Assembly: GCA_902141825.1 (NCBI GenBank)
Contig: CABFPG010000001.1
Location: forward strand, 558,001-622,000
Length of the DNA: 64,000 bases
Source of the DNA: Thalassocella blandensis
Lineage (GTDB): Bacteria > Pseudomonadota > Gammaproteobacteria > Pseudomonadales > Cellvibrionaceae
Direction of reading: 5' to 3'
Positions 36,048 through 45,716 of this stretch are shown in pieces. How positions within the stretch are numbered: position 1 is the first letter of the stretch; every line of letters begins with the position of its first letter. Position numbers and translations under genes: made by a program. The notes beneath the pieces were generated by a model that was given only the letters and a program-made list of their open reading frames with translations, was not told the DNA's origin and did not search any database.

Positions 36048-36101
36048 TTTACCGAATTCAACGGTAGACGCCTCACTAGGTTGCGCCATGAATTCGGTAA
36101 A
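36048..36101. terminator. Inverted repeat between convergent genes
   Basis: A perfect 13-bp stem (TTTACCGAATTCA at 36048-36060 with its complement at 36089-36101) and a 28-base loop, lying between the stops at 36029 and 36102. It could be a bidirectional terminator or a protein site. Confidence 0.55.
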
Positions 36102-36869
36102 TTAAGATGCTTTTACTGCAGCAATAAACACATTACCACTTTCACTACCCCAAGGAATCAGGCGGGAAAAATCTCTCTCGAATACAGTGACGCTAAATCC
36201 AATTGATTCCAATAAAGCTTGAACTTCTGGCACACTCACCGCCAACATTCGATGCTGATCATGCCAAAATTGTTGCTCCCCTTCATACGTTCGACAGATA
36301 TCTATAAATAAACTCAATTCATCGCCCTGTCCGGGATACGCCCAACGCGATTGAAACTCAAAATTAGCACCTTCAAAAATACAATGATGCTTAATACCTT
36401 CATCATTTGCAATCGTGCTTTTATCCACAGTATCGAAACACAATACACCACCGGGCTTTAATGCATTAAATGCATTTTGTAATGCATTTCTGAAGTTTTC
36501 TTCCGGATAACAGTAATGCATGGAATACAAAAAGCAGGTGACCAGATCATATTGCTCCCTAAAGCGAAAGCTACTCATATCCATTTCAAAAAAACTGGCT
36601 TTCGGACAGCGCATACATGCGCGATCTAACATCGCGCCATTTAAATCTAAGCCGTGCGCCAGAAAACCCAAACCTAAAAAATGTTCGACATGCGGGCCAG
36701 TTCCACAGGCAAGATCAAGATAGGCATTGCCACCATTACCCAACAATTTAAATAACCGATGAGCCGTATTACATTGTTCCTGATAATCAATATCAGCACA
36801 CATAAGGTCGTAAATTTGAGTAAGATCGGTATACAACTGATTTGTCACAAGGAAAACTCTACCAGGCAT
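36102..36869 (-). CDS. Class I SAM-dependent methyltransferase
   Basis: A 255-residue cytoplasmic methyltransferase. Motif I is LDLACGTGPHVEHFL near residue 52, followed by HGLDLNGAMLDRA (motif post I), QYDLVTCFLYSMHYC (motif II region) and LKPGGVLCFDTVDK (motif III). The family start TNQLYTDLTQIYDLMC suggests translation may begin at the GTG at 36848 rather than the ATG at 36869. It resembles small-molecule methyltransferases; the substrate is unknown. It converges on the gene at 35163 with a 13-bp inverted repeat between them. Confidence 0.8.
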   Translation of the reverse strand: MPGRVFLVTNQLYTDLTQIYDLMCADIDYQEQCNTAHRLFKLLGNGGNAYLDLACGTGPHVEHFLGLGFLAHGLDLNGAMLDRACMRCPKASFFEMDMSSFRFREQYDLVTCFLYSMHYCYPEENFRNALQNAFNALKPGGVLCFDTVDKSTIANDEGIKHHCIFEGANFEFQSRWAYPGQGDELSLFIDICRTYEGEQQFWHDQHRMLAVSVPEVQALLESIGFSVTVFERDFSRLIPWGSESGNVFIAAVKAS

Positions 36870-37028
36870 TTGAAGAAGTGAATATTTTACTACAAGCCAT
36901 TGCCTGAGTTATACAAAAAGCTTTGCTGGCGTTTTTTTAGTGCAACTCCGTACGCCTAAATCAATTTCTTCCGTGATACTAAACCTAGAAAGCGAATTCG
37001 CTAGCTGAATAAATCCTTTACACAAAAG

Positions 37029-37757
37029 CTATTTCAAGCTTTCGAGAAAACGCTCCACGTCAATTAATCCAATTTCGCCTGTTTTATATGATCCAAGGTC
37101 CATAAAAGTCCTATTCCCAATCGTCAAGAACTCGTCCATAACTGTGTGACCATGAAACACATGATGAATATTTGACACATTTTCAATCTGGAACACTTCA
37201 ATTGTCGAGTAATACGCCTGACTCTTCTTCCATAACATATCACTTATCACTAGGTTCAGCTCCGCATCTTCAGCACGCGTTTGCGTTAGTTGAGTTTTCA
37301 TATCCAACCAATCACATGCGTCAGGAAGCTCAGCGTGAACCAATGCAACACTATTACCGCCTTTCAACTCCAGTTCGATTGCGACTGGGAGCTTGTAAAA
37401 GGCATCATAATAAACCTGCAACTCATCATCAGTAAGATCCTCCGCCCAATCACCACCCCAGGAAAACCAATCAAAGCGCAATGCATCCAATTGCTGCTCA
37501 CAAACATTAATCAACATTCGTTCATGATTACCCTGAATCGAATAAAACCATGGTTTGGCTAAAAATTCCAAACTCCGGTAGGAATCATCCCCGCGATCAA
37601 TAAGATCTCCCAGGCAAAACAATCTATCCCTCACAGGATCAAAACCTACCGATGCAAGATAGCCTTCTAATATACTAAAATGACCATGAATATCAGAACA
37701 AATGAAATCTCTGCCATTGGTGTTTTTTGAGATATTTTTAAGTAAGCTACAAAACAT
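37029..37757 (-). CDS. PPP-family serine/threonine phosphatase (PrpA/PrpB-like)
   Basis: A 242-residue metallophosphatase with the signature SDIHGH (metal ligands Asp and His), GDLIDRGDDS and GNHERM. Later His ligands are seen in ALVHAELP and VFHGHTVMDE. The size and layout fit the bacterial PrpA/PrpB branch, which dephosphorylates proteins and also short signal molecules or diadenosine compounds. Gly of the usual GDIHG is Ser here. It is on the same strand as the methyltransferase but 160 bases upstream of it, so co-transcription is uncertain. Confidence 0.87.
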   Translation of the reverse strand: MFCSLLKNISKNTNGRDFICSDIHGHFSILEGYLASVGFDPVRDRLFCLGDLIDRGDDSYRSLEFLAKPWFYSIQGNHERMLINVCEQQLDALRFDWFSWGGDWAEDLTDDELQVYYDAFYKLPVAIELELKGGNSVALVHAELPDACDWLDMKTQLTQTRAEDAELNLVISDMLWKKSQAYYSTIEVFQIENVSNIHHVFHGHTVMDEFLTIGNRTFMDLGSYKTGEIGLIDVERFLESLK

Positions 37758-37998
37758 TCACACCAACCAAAGTTGCGACTTAAGTACAATTACTCATATA
37801 GAACCTGAAATCATTCTATTCACACAATATAAAACTCCTAACTCACAAGGGAATCAACATCGTCTCTAGCTTCCCTATTACTCTTTCTAGATTTTTAAAA
37901 ATCCTTTCATCTACCTATGGAAATAAATACCTTACAAACCAACAACTACCCCCTTTTGAAATTCCGTCTTCCAATCCTTTCCGGGGAAACCCATTAAA

Positions 37999-38020
37999 AA
38001 AGGGGAGATCACTCCCCTTT
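37999..38020 (-). terminator. Rho-independent terminator
   Basis: A 9-bp stem (AAAGGGGAG at 37999-38007 with CTCCCCTTT at 38012-38020) and four-base loop. Read on the minus strand it is followed by a T tract. It lies nine bases after the stop of the periplasmic protein gene. Confidence 0.85.
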
Positions 38021-38028
38021 AAGATCGA

Positions 38029-38916
38029 TTAAGGCTCAATCTCACAAATTCTTCCTGGTATACAAGGTTCTGGAGTATATCTTTCTGGGAGTTCATTAAT
38101 AATGAAATTTAGACGATCCGAGAAATTTATCTCAATGGTATTCCAAACATGCGAACTTATTAATTGGTCGGAAAGTGAAATTTCAATACTTTCGCCACTC
38201 AATATATTTCGAATCTCATCTACCATCACTACCCCCCAGTCCACACCATTAACTACATAAACTCCTGTAGGAATATGGCTATTTAAACCAAAAATTGTAT
38301 CTTCATAGGCTTCTAACTCATTAATTTGTTGATCTAAAAGTGAACTTAGATCCTTTTCCAAATCAACGCCAAATAGATTCAACAAGAAATCTATATCTAT
38401 CCCCAATATAGTATCAACATCAGTTGAAGTGTTGATCTTAACGGAAGGATCAAGTGATACATTATCAATTTTACCTGTGTAAGGATCGTAATCCCCCTCC
38501 AGCCAAACAGTATTACTTGTGACTTTAACCTCAGCTTCAACATAGAAGCTTTTCTTTGCTACTGCTTTAGCGTAAATTTTAAAACCACCTACACGAATAC
38601 GTACATCACCATTTGGCTTACCTTCTAGACGAAGTACATAGGGCCCATCAAATTCAAATTTATAGCTTTTCAGACTTGCTTGGCCTGCTATTAATTGTCG
38701 AATTTCTGCTTTCGTTTTCGCATAGAGAGTATCCTCTATGCGCATTAGCTCTTCGGCCTTTTTTACGATTGGTTTAAATTCTTCCGCATCTACTTTTTTC
38801 TTAAAGCTCAGAGCACCATTGCTGTAGGACACCTCACCTTCATATTTAATTCCTGAATATCCAGCAAATACTTGAACGCTAAACAAAAATAATGCTACTG
38901 CAGTTATAATTTTCAT
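38029..38916 (-). CDS. Exported protein of unknown function
   Basis: A 295-residue protein with a clear signal peptide (MKIITAVALFLFSVQVFA, cleaved about residue 18). The mature part is rich in beta-strand-like alternation (YKFEFDGPYVLRLEGKPNGDVRIRVGGFKIYAK). Next come an acidic stretch (SLDPSVKINTSTDVDTILG) and a helical segment (DIDFLLNLFGVDLEKDLSSLLDQQ). Two pairs of Cys lie only at the very C-terminus (CIPGRIC). AAGGAAG precedes the ATG. It should be periplasmic or surface bound. No family was recognised. Confidence 0.65.
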   Translation of the reverse strand: MKIITAVALFLFSVQVFAGYSGIKYEGEVSYSNGALSFKKKVDAEEFKPIVKKAEELMRIEDTLYAKTKAEIRQLIAGQASLKSYKFEFDGPYVLRLEGKPNGDVRIRVGGFKIYAKAVAKKSFYVEAEVKVTSNTVWLEGDYDPYTGKIDNVSLDPSVKINTSTDVDTILGIDIDFLLNLFGVDLEKDLSSLLDQQINELEAYEDTIFGLNSHIPTGVYVVNGVDWGVVMVDEIRNILSGESIEISLSDQLISSHVWNTIEINFSDRLNFIINELPERYTPEPCIPGRICEIEP

Positions 38917-39502
38917 AAACTTCCTTTTATTAAAAATGTGTAAATATAATAGTTTAGAAACAAACTTCCACGCTTTTACTCCATAAAAACCTCCTTGAAA
39001 ACAATAACCCGCTATTACTCTTTGAATTGGTATTTAAAGATTCATTTTCAGCATTCATGTCCAAGCATAAACTTGAATCACTTACTTTGTTAAAAAGCAA
39101 TTTCACTACCAAATATACGAATTTATCACTTAACGTAAATATTCGATTCTCCAGTCCATTAGCCACATTACTCCAATTATAATTTTTTGACGAAAATATT
39201 AATGGCTCCACACAATGAAGCTTAGAGCTTACCGCTGTCTAAAAGAAGGGAAGAACGATAATCAGCGGGTAAATCTATAGCAATTGCCGCTGAAAAATGA
39301 TAGCTACTTGAAGAAAAGACACATCATACACTCCTCCATGATCGTATGTTAATTCAAATTCTAAAACTATTTGAATTAACCTTCAATACTTATTAGCTAC
39401 TTAATTTAAAAATGTGTGCGCATAACCGTCTTAAATAATCGCGCCATCATTGTGCAAGCTAATACAATTTTGAACGTAACTCCTTTTATATGGCAAATCA
39501 AA
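38917..39502. other. AT-rich spacer
   Basis: About 590 bases between the exported protein and the KAP-like gene. A minus-strand open frame at 38954-39211 (85 codons) has no ribosome site and an uneven composition, and may be a remnant at best. Nothing else was recognised. Confidence 0.4.
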
Positions 39503-41182
39503 CTAGAGCACTACGCCAAATTTTGCAACACGTCGAGCATTCAACTGACTTTCACTGGCAATACCAAGCAAAGCCTGCGTCGCCATATGAGTAATATTGC
39601 GCTGACGCTCATCGGCGCCGTCCATATAGCCAAGCTTCAAACAAATACTCACCCATGAGTTTAGATGCTCACCTTTTTCTTCTTTAAAGATCGTGTAAAA
39701 ATCATCGACGTTGGCACGTGCCAAAATCTCAAGATCATCACTGACAAATTTATTATTATTGGAAATATCCATTAATACATCACGATAGGACCGAGTGTCG
39801 TGCGTCTCGCCCTGCACTTCAGCAAACCTTTTTGCGATGACAGAATCAAGTACATTTGCGGCACCGACATAAGGACTAAGGTCGAAAGCCTGCTTATCAG
39901 CGATGCGTTGCTTGATGTAGTTCTCAATAAGCTCATCTGCTTTTTCATTCTCTTCCAGATCGCGAAACAAATGAATACAACCATTCAAATCCATCGGGCT
40001 GATATACGGAGCGTAATTCATAGTCGCAATATAAAGACCTCGAATCAGCTCTTCTTGATTGTCATCGAAACTGTCGTTATAGAGTTTCCATGCATCCTGA
40101 TATGACATATCGGATTTAGAGGCAATAACCTGACGATTAATTTTTTCCGCCTCTCGCACCAGATCTTCCTTAATAACAAAGCCAGACATGACAGTGTTTG
40201 CAACCTGCAAATCAAAATCGTCCGCACCGTGGAATCCATACTCAACTAATAGTGATTGCCAGAGTTTTTCACGATCTGAATATTCTATTTTATCAGCACC
40301 TACCATTTTATTACCGATAGATTTAACGTAATCCACTGATGGTATATTTTTGTCTTTAATGTAATAACACCACGAAAACAGCACAAGAGTATGCATCGCC
40401 TGTTCAGTAACTTCCGTTTCAAACTCTTCTAGCGCTGGGATTAAGAGTTTGGCTACTTTTTCTATCTTTTTAATCACTCGGATATTATTGATGTTCAAGG
40501 CCACAATAAACTGAGCTAACCATTCATACATATCACTATTTGGATGCAAAGCAACTTCCACACACTCTTGCGAAGACGGTGCTAAAAGCAGCTCCACATC
40601 AATGACTTTTTCTTTATAGGTGTCATATTCTTCTTTAAACTCAGTATCTTCAAAAGCTGAATCATTCAAAATTAGCACAACCTTGCAACCTTTTTGCTCT
40701 TTAAGCAAAGAGACGGTGCCAAGAATATCTTTGATCGCTAAGGACTTACCTTTTCGCTCAACATCATCGATGCAAATCAACGAATTCGTTAACGATAAGA
40801 AAGAAACAGAATCCAATGCTGGCGTAAAGCTTTTAGCGTAATGATTCCCCTGAAACAAGGGTAAAGATTTCTTACCAAGATTTTCCAATATTTCCGCAGT
40901 ATTATTCTTCAGAGTTTCCAAATTGGCTTCCGTACCAATAAGTTCACGTGGGATCTGCTGCTGAAACATCTGTACCTTAAAATCTTCCAGTGAATCGATA
41001 CCGAATAACGAAATATACGAATATTTACCCAAAGCAATACCATCAACATCCAAAGCATTTTGCAAAATGGCATTCCAGGAAAAGGTTTTACCTACCCCCC
41101 AGTCGCCTTTAATGGCCAGAACTTCAGGCTCAGGTGAATTCAGAAAGCGATCGATTTCGTTTTTGACAATATAGAAGGACAT
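39503..41182 (-). CDS. KAP-like P-loop NTPase
   Basis: A 559-residue protein starting with a Walker A motif, IKGDWGVGKTF (about residues 24-34). The Walker B-like segment SLICIDDVERKG follows near residue 135, with a sensor-like strand VVLILNDSAFED near 167. The GDWGVGKT form is characteristic of KAP-family and related STAND-like NTPases. The long C-terminal part is helical, and no membrane helices, usual in KAP proteins, are obvious. Many such NTPases are found in mobile or defence loci and may act as phage sensors. Here it borders a decayed Rhs region. No partner effector gene is visible, so the role is inferred. Confidence 0.72.
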   Translation of the reverse strand: MSFYIVKNEIDRFLNSPEPEVLAIKGDWGVGKTFSWNAILQNALDVDGIALGKYSYISLFGIDSLEDFKVQMFQQQIPRELIGTEANLETLKNNTAEILENLGKKSLPLFQGNHYAKSFTPALDSVSFLSLTNSLICIDDVERKGKSLAIKDILGTVSLLKEQKGCKVVLILNDSAFEDTEFKEEYDTYKEKVIDVELLLAPSSQECVEVALHPNSDMYEWLAQFIVALNINNIRVIKKIEKVAKLLIPALEEFETEVTEQAMHTLVLFSWCYYIKDKNIPSVDYVKSIGNKMVGADKIEYSDREKLWQSLLVEYGFHGADDFDLQVANTVMSGFVIKEDLVREAEKINRQVIASKSDMSYQDAWKLYNDSFDDNQEELIRGLYIATMNYAPYISPMDLNGCIHLFRDLEENEKADELIENYIKQRIADKQAFDLSPYVGAANVLDSVIAKRFAEVQGETHDTRSYRDVLMDISNNNKFVSDDLEILARANVDDFYTIFKEEKGEHLNSWVSICLKLGYMDGADERQRNITHMATQALLGIASESQLNARRVAKFGVVL

Positions 41183-41260
41183 AGCGATTTCAACATTGAA
41201 AGAGTGAAGATAAAGAGATTCAGAAACGATTATATTGAATTAGCGAAAGTGAGGACAATC

Positions 41261-41285
41261 AAATCTCGATCACATGTCGAGATTT
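41261..41285. promoter_or_regulatory. Inverted repeat upstream of the KAP-like gene
   Basis: A perfect 9-bp inverted repeat (AAATCTCGA and TCGAGATTT) with a seven-base spacer, 79 bases before the start codon of the NTPase gene. It may be an operator or a leader hairpin. The wider spacer 41183-41594 has no convincing gene. Confidence 0.5.
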
Positions 41286-41594
41286 GTTCACATTTCCAAC
41301 AAAATTTTAGATTTCGGCAAGATAAACTGAAGATCTAACGGGAGTCGTTATCCCGCGTGAATTGAATAGTGCCAGTGCCAGCAGGCAAATGTTTGGAAAC
41401 ACGCCAATGGGCAAATAACAAACATGCAGGATTGTTAAAACGCTCGGCGATGATATTGGTGAGCTATATATTGTGGACACATGCTTCAAGATTAATGAGC
41501 CCGATTCGACCAAATCATCTTTATGGTAAGACATTTGTACAGACTTAGAAAAATTTACCTTAAACAGGCAAAAGGCGAACGACCATACTGTAAA

Positions 41595-41858
41595 CTAAAC
41601 TGGCGTCTCTCTGTCAGTGCCAGGCTTAATAATGAGGTCATTGTCACGCAGTCGCTTTCGACACTCTTCAGCAATAAATTCCAGTTGACTTAAATCAGTT
41701 TTGTATTGCTCAAATACGCTTTTCTCGATTCGGTAATATTCCTCATAGTTAACTTTCCGATTACTTACCGGTATCGACAAATAATAGTCGCCGGAATCTT
41801 CTTCGACTCCTACCGAAAAATATTTTTGCTTGGAAAAATAAAAATCTTTAAATTTCAA
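41595..41858 (-). CDS. Small protein, possible orphan immunity protein
   Basis: An 87-residue protein starting at a TTG preceded by AAGG at about ten bases. It reads MKFKDFYFSKQKYFSVGVEED, then DYYLSIPVSNRKVNYEEYYRI, and ends DNDLIIKPGTDRETP. It looks well folded, with two strands followed by helices, and matches a type of small hypothetical protein seen in many proteobacteria. Because it lies at the end of the series of Rhs tip/immunity cassettes, an immunity role is plausible but not shown. It starts inside the last codons of the transposase remnant. Confidence 0.55.
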   Translation of the reverse strand: MKFKDFYFSKQKYFSVGVEEDSGDYYLSIPVSNRKVNYEEYYRIEKSVFEQYKTDLSQLEFIAEECRKRLRDNDLIIKPGTDRETPV

Positions 41859-42025
41859 TTTTCGTTACCTTTATCTTTTACGTTTTTTGCGCTATATCCT
41901 TTTAAATAGTACAGATAAGTTTGGTAATCTTTTTTATCGAGAAAACACGCGCCGCAATTATTGCCACGCCGGATAATATGCTTGGGCTGCCCGGCAAATA
42001 TAGATGAGAGGGATTGGCCATACAT
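41855..42025 (-). pseudogene. Fragment of an IS200-like (REP-associated) Y1 transposase
   Basis: A 56-codon open frame too short for a full enzyme. It starts after GGAGG and reads GQPKHIIRRGNNCGACFLDKK then DYQTYLYYLKGYSAK, matching the N-terminal HIIQRGNN-x-x-x-CF-x3-DY-x2-YL pattern of REP-associated/IS200-type transposases. The catalytic His-x-His and Tyr parts are gone. This shows past mobile-element activity in the Rhs region. Confidence 0.75.
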
Positions 42026-42163
42026 TCCTCCCTGATTGGACGTTTAGTTTTTGAACTATCAGTTTTGATTTAACTTCAACGAAAACTCAATTAATCGAAA
42101 AAGTTTTTTTGATATCGAACTGCAAATTTTAATCGAACCTGCCCCATTGATCGCATCGTTTTT

Positions 42164-42618
42164 TCATCTCAACTTTTGCAATGTATCATCAGAAACCGTT
42201 ATTCCAAGTACTGATGCTTGATCAAGAAGAGTATTTACTTCTATGGTGCCAAACACACTTTTACAATCTTCATATGTCCAGTACTTAACATTATTAAGCA
42301 CTGCCTCTAACAAGCTTTCTTTTTAAAGCTATTCTTTTCCAGGGTCAAAAAATCGAAAGAAAATTGCCATAGCCTAAGTTTGTACACCGAAACCAGCCAA
42401 AAATACCTACTTAGACTTTTGACATCCAGAGCAAGAAACGCATCTTTTACAACCTTTGTTTTTTCTTGATCATCCAATTGATCGAAAAAAGTGCTCTCAA
42501 AATGATTAAAAGTAGCAAATTCTTTACCACGGTGATTTTGGGCCAGTGCGTATCTGTCCTCAATAACGTCAATAAATTGTTTTTTTGTTTCGGTTAGACT
42601 GGGCTTCATATTTATCAC
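42164..42618 (-). pseudogene. Frameshifted immunity-like gene after an Rhs tip
   Basis: The first 103 codons (42307-42618) give a soluble helical protein ending abruptly in FKKKAC. Just past an A-rich run the reading continues in another frame as ESLLEAVLNNVKYWTYEDCK, then SVFGTIEVNTLLDQASVLG and a stop at 42164. The join suggests one original protein of about 150 residues broken by a small indel. Its place directly downstream of the toxin tip at 42643 fits an immunity gene. The short form could still be made. Confidence 0.6.
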
Positions 42619-42642
42619 TTGAACGTCGGCTTTATTTGAGGT

Positions 42643-43392
42643 TCATAGAGGGTTACACCTTCTACTTTCTACTTTGCCACCAATATTTACGTCCCTGTCC
42701 AGCGTTCGTTGCCTTGCTCCACCAAGCGCTCTAGGCCCGCCGATATCGTTTAGATATTCTGGTGCATACCCAGGAACAGCCAATGCATCCATATCACCAG
42801 AGAAATCTATATCAACTCTATAATTCTGGCCTTCATAAGCTCGGTAATCATCACGCCCTGGGACTGAGAAAGTTGTTGTCACTTTCCGGGCTTCGACAAT
42901 ATTCACTCCCACAATATCTTCTTTAAATGTTACATACTTTCCTTTTGGAAGCAAAGCGCTACCGGATATAGCGTAATTACCACTACTATCAAATTTAGGA
43001 TTACCCATCGGATCTCTTGCAACAAAATATTTCACATAAGATTCTTCGTCTGCAATCACAGAAACTTTTTGTGCATTTACACGCGCAAGAGGGTCATTAG
43101 GTGCAAGCAAAGCTAATTGTGCTTGAGACTGTGGAGGAGTATTTGAAAAAGATTTCTGCTCCTTATACTCCAACACTAGCGGATCAACCCACTGCATAGG
43201 ATTAGGCGCATAGAAATAACCATTAACCCCACCCAACAACCCAATAGGATCTTGCGATTAAACATCCCCGTATTCGGGTTGTAACACCGATGCCGATTGT
43301 AATTCAGCCCAGTCTTCCCATCAAAATACTAGCCCTGAAAATGCAAGTTATTTTCAACTTCGTCGACCTCTTTGACGGCGAGGTTTTCGCTG
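42643..43392 (-). pseudogene. Displaced Rhs tip with toxin domain (tip 1)
   Basis: The end of an Rhs core is recognisable ([33 protein letters not shown]) but is interrupted by a stop codon and a frameshift near 43245. The frame then continues from GGVNGYFYAPNPMQWVDPLVL into a ~165-residue variable domain (NPKFDSSGNYAISG, YRVDIDFSGDMDALAVPGYA, IGGPRALGGARQR). I do not recognise the toxin family. The core DNA at 43181-43388 aligns with 47127-47334 of the intact rhs gene. No promoter or N-terminus remains, so it is an orphan cassette that could reach the main gene only by recombination. Confidence 0.75.
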
Positions 43393-43492
43393 GAAAACAA
43401 GTCAACCATCCTTTTTGTCATTAGCAGACAATAAAATATTCACTAGAAATATTAGGATTGTTTAACCTATACTCGCGTTAATGGAATGCATG

Positions 43493-43927
43493 CTAAGTTT
43501 CATCCCGTATTGAGATTTGTTTAAAACCTCCCACCTCTTTTCTAAAGTGATCAGCTTCAATACCGTATTTATCATTAAAACAATCTAAGCAAACACACTC
43601 AAAGATATCATGAAGGCTGCTTTTCAATTCCACTTTTAGAGTATCGTCGTCATCATCACTATCAGACTCCAATAATATCCTTAATTTAGGATCGAAATAC
43701 AACTCCCCAATTGAAGCGATGTCAAATTCATTTGCACATTCACTGCAAAGCCAATATTGTTCATAATACTTATTAATCAAAATTCGCTCTAAGAATATTG
43801 GTGTTACTTTTAAAACAGGCTGCTCTTTCTTAATCGATGCCATGATATGAGGGCAAACATTAGTTTTGTGCATACACGAATGTACACCACAAGAAGAATG
43901 ATTCTTTATTTTTTTTGTAATGCTCAT
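43493..43927 (-). CDS. Cys-rich small protein, probable immunity to tip 2
   Basis: A 144-residue soluble protein with paired cysteines near both ends (CGVHSCMHKTNVC, WLCSEC, and CVCLDC), suggesting a zinc-binding fold, and an acidic run (DSDDDDD) in the middle. It starts six bases after the end of the Rhs tip 2 remnant and is on the same strand, the usual position of an immunity gene. The protection function is inferred from position only. Confidence 0.6.
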   Translation of the reverse strand: MSITKKIKNHSSCGVHSCMHKTNVCPHIMASIKKEQPVLKVTPIFLERILINKYYEQYWLCSECANEFDIASIGELYFDPKLRILLESDSDDDDDTLKVELKSSLHDIFECVCLDCFNDKYGIEADHFRKEVGGFKQISIRDET

Positions 43928-43933
43928 ATCAAA

Positions 43934-44930
43934 TTAACCTTTTTTTAGCGTTTCCGATTCTTTCTTTAAACCCTTAACATAACGAGCCGTTTTCATATTT
44001 GCTGGGGATGTTTCAGGAGCCTCTTTCCCGCCAGCATTTAGAACACCAAACACATGAGTTAAGCAACTTTTTGATTCCGAGTTATAGTCCGGCGTTTAGA
44101 GCTTATCTGCATCATAGTTTGCGTTAGCATATGCACCTTCGCCAGTTCTAACCAACCTCTTCTGGTGTTGCATCGCTTCATATGCATCAGGTAACTTCAC
44201 CTTGTATACATCAACCAACTCCATACTTTGCGAATCTAACGGATCGAACTCAATGTCTAGAGTTTTAGTGTTTTCTCCGCCCCATTGTTCTGTGCCATAC
44301 TTTTCACCATCATATTCAGTTACTATTGCGAAGTGCGGACTTTCTGGCCCTTCATAATGGTAGACGTATGCATACCCCTCCTTACACACCAACCCAAACG
44401 GATCAATCCACTGGACCGGGCTAGGTGCATACAAATAATTATTCACCCCACCCAACAACCCAATCGGATCTTGCGTAATAAACATCCCCGTATTCGGGTT
44501 GTAATACCGATGCCGATTGTAGTGCAGCCCAGTCTCCTCATCAAAATACTGGCCTTGAAAACGCAAGTTATTTTCAGTTTCGTCCACCTCTTTGACAGCG
44601 AGGCTTCCGTAAGTCTTATATCGCGTTTTCTAAACTACCTTACCTTGATCATCACCAAGCTCTTTGGGTGTGTCCAAGTGGTCGAGGTGATAATGGTAAA
44701 CCTTTTAGTTTTCCATCATGGCGAAGGGAAGAAGTATTTCCGGTTCGTAAATTAAGGTTTTATGATTTTTTTACGACCTTCTTGTGCGAGTTGGTCGGCA
44801 ACCCAGGTGTATTGGTTTGTGCCGAATTCGTCTCGCTCTAAAGTACGGCGACCAAGTGAGTCATATTGGTAGTGTGTAATTCGGCCATCTTTTTTATGGC
44901 TTTTAACTTGTTTTACAGATTGTAGTCAAC
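43934..44930 (-). pseudogene. Displaced Rhs tip with broken papain-like toxin domain (tip 2)
   Basis: Rhs core sequence (QYDSLGRRTLERDEFGT, YHYHLDHLDTPKELGD) with several stop codons runs into an open stretch at 44096-44587 containing [20 protein letters not shown]. The variable domain has [10 protein letters not shown], then an in-frame TAA at 44096-44098, and continues in the same frame as SKSCLTHVFGVLNAGGKEAP to 43934. A His-first, Cys-later order suggests a permuted papain-like (NlpC/P60-type) fold. The core aligns with 47123-47658 of the intact rhs gene (constant offset 2728). Confidence 0.8.
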
Positions 44931-45072
44931 CCCTGTTCCACAGTTTGCCTATATTGCATCATTTTCTTAAAAAAAAACTGAACGGCAAGCATTCAGATAG
45001 CGTTAAAGTTATACCACTAAACCACGTACAAAGTTAGATAAATATGTCGCCTCTTCTCAAAAAAAACGTGGA

Positions 45073-45330
45073 ATGAGCACTTATCGCGGTATTGAACTAC
45101 CTGACAAAGGAAAGACCAAAGTATGTGACCCAGTATTAGGTCCAACACCCTCGCCTAATGCAGTTGAATTTGTGGTGCTATCTACACCAACAGATGATTC
45201 AGTCGACAAACTAAGCCAATTTACAACCTCATTAAGAGTGGGAGTTCACCAAGCAAATTTTTCCAACTTTGTCACTTTACCAGCTCCGCTTTTTATTATA
45301 AATAAACTAAAAGAATATTTAGAGCTTTAA
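45073..45330 (+). CDS. Doubtful small open frame
   Basis: An 85-codon plus-strand frame (MSTYRGIELPDKGKTKV to NKLKEYLEL) in the spacer between two minus-strand cassettes. Its composition is protein-like, but the ribosome site is poor and its strand is opposite to all neighbours. It may be chance or a relic. The surrounding spacer 44931-45443 shows nothing else. Confidence 0.3.
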   Translation: MSTYRGIELPDKGKTKVCDPVLGPTPSPNAVEFVVLSTPTDDSVDKLSQFTTSLRVGVHQANFSNFVTLPAPLFIINKLKEYLEL

Positions 45331-45443
45331 AATTAAGCTGGTTGTTTTGACATTATCAAGAAGACGTTTATTTGAACTGATTTTTAATAAAAAACATTAA
45401 CTTTTATAAGCCTACTGGTCAGCTCGGTGATTTCTCAAACCTC

Positions 45444-45716
45444 TCAAATCGCCCTGTTAACATTGCCGGTACGGTATGATCTACAACAGAGAATTATTTT
45501 CAAGCTCAAAAATTTATTGGCACCAAATATAAAGAAGAAATTAGAAACACCAATGGAAGTTTCAGGCGCTCCAGCGGTATCCTTAACATAGGAAGACAAG
45601 CCAGCATCGAAGGAAAAACCTAGTTTCAACAATTCAGAGTCAGCTGTATTATTTATGGTATTCACTCTAACTTGCTTAGAATCAGCTTTAACGACATAAA
45701 CATCAATTTTTTGCAT
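45444..45716 (-). CDS. Small open frame in the Rhs cassette region, possibly broken
   Basis: Ninety codons. The first ~65 residues look like a folded small protein (MQKIDVYVVKADSKQVRVN, LLKLGFSFDAGLSSYV), but the last ~25 are Cys/Arg/Ile-rich and look like out-of-frame reading, so a frameshift is likely. Position suggests an immunity-type relic. No ribosome site is evident. Confidence 0.4.
   Translation of the reverse strand: MQKIDVYVVKADSKQVRVNTINNTADSELLKLGFSFDAGLSSYVKDTAGAPETSIGVSNFFFIFGANKFLSLKIILCCRSYRTGNVNRAI

Noticed and set aside
41307-41534. Minus-strand 75-codon frame
   Set aside because: Composition is not protein-like and it lacks a ribosome site; the plus strand reads better as a relic.
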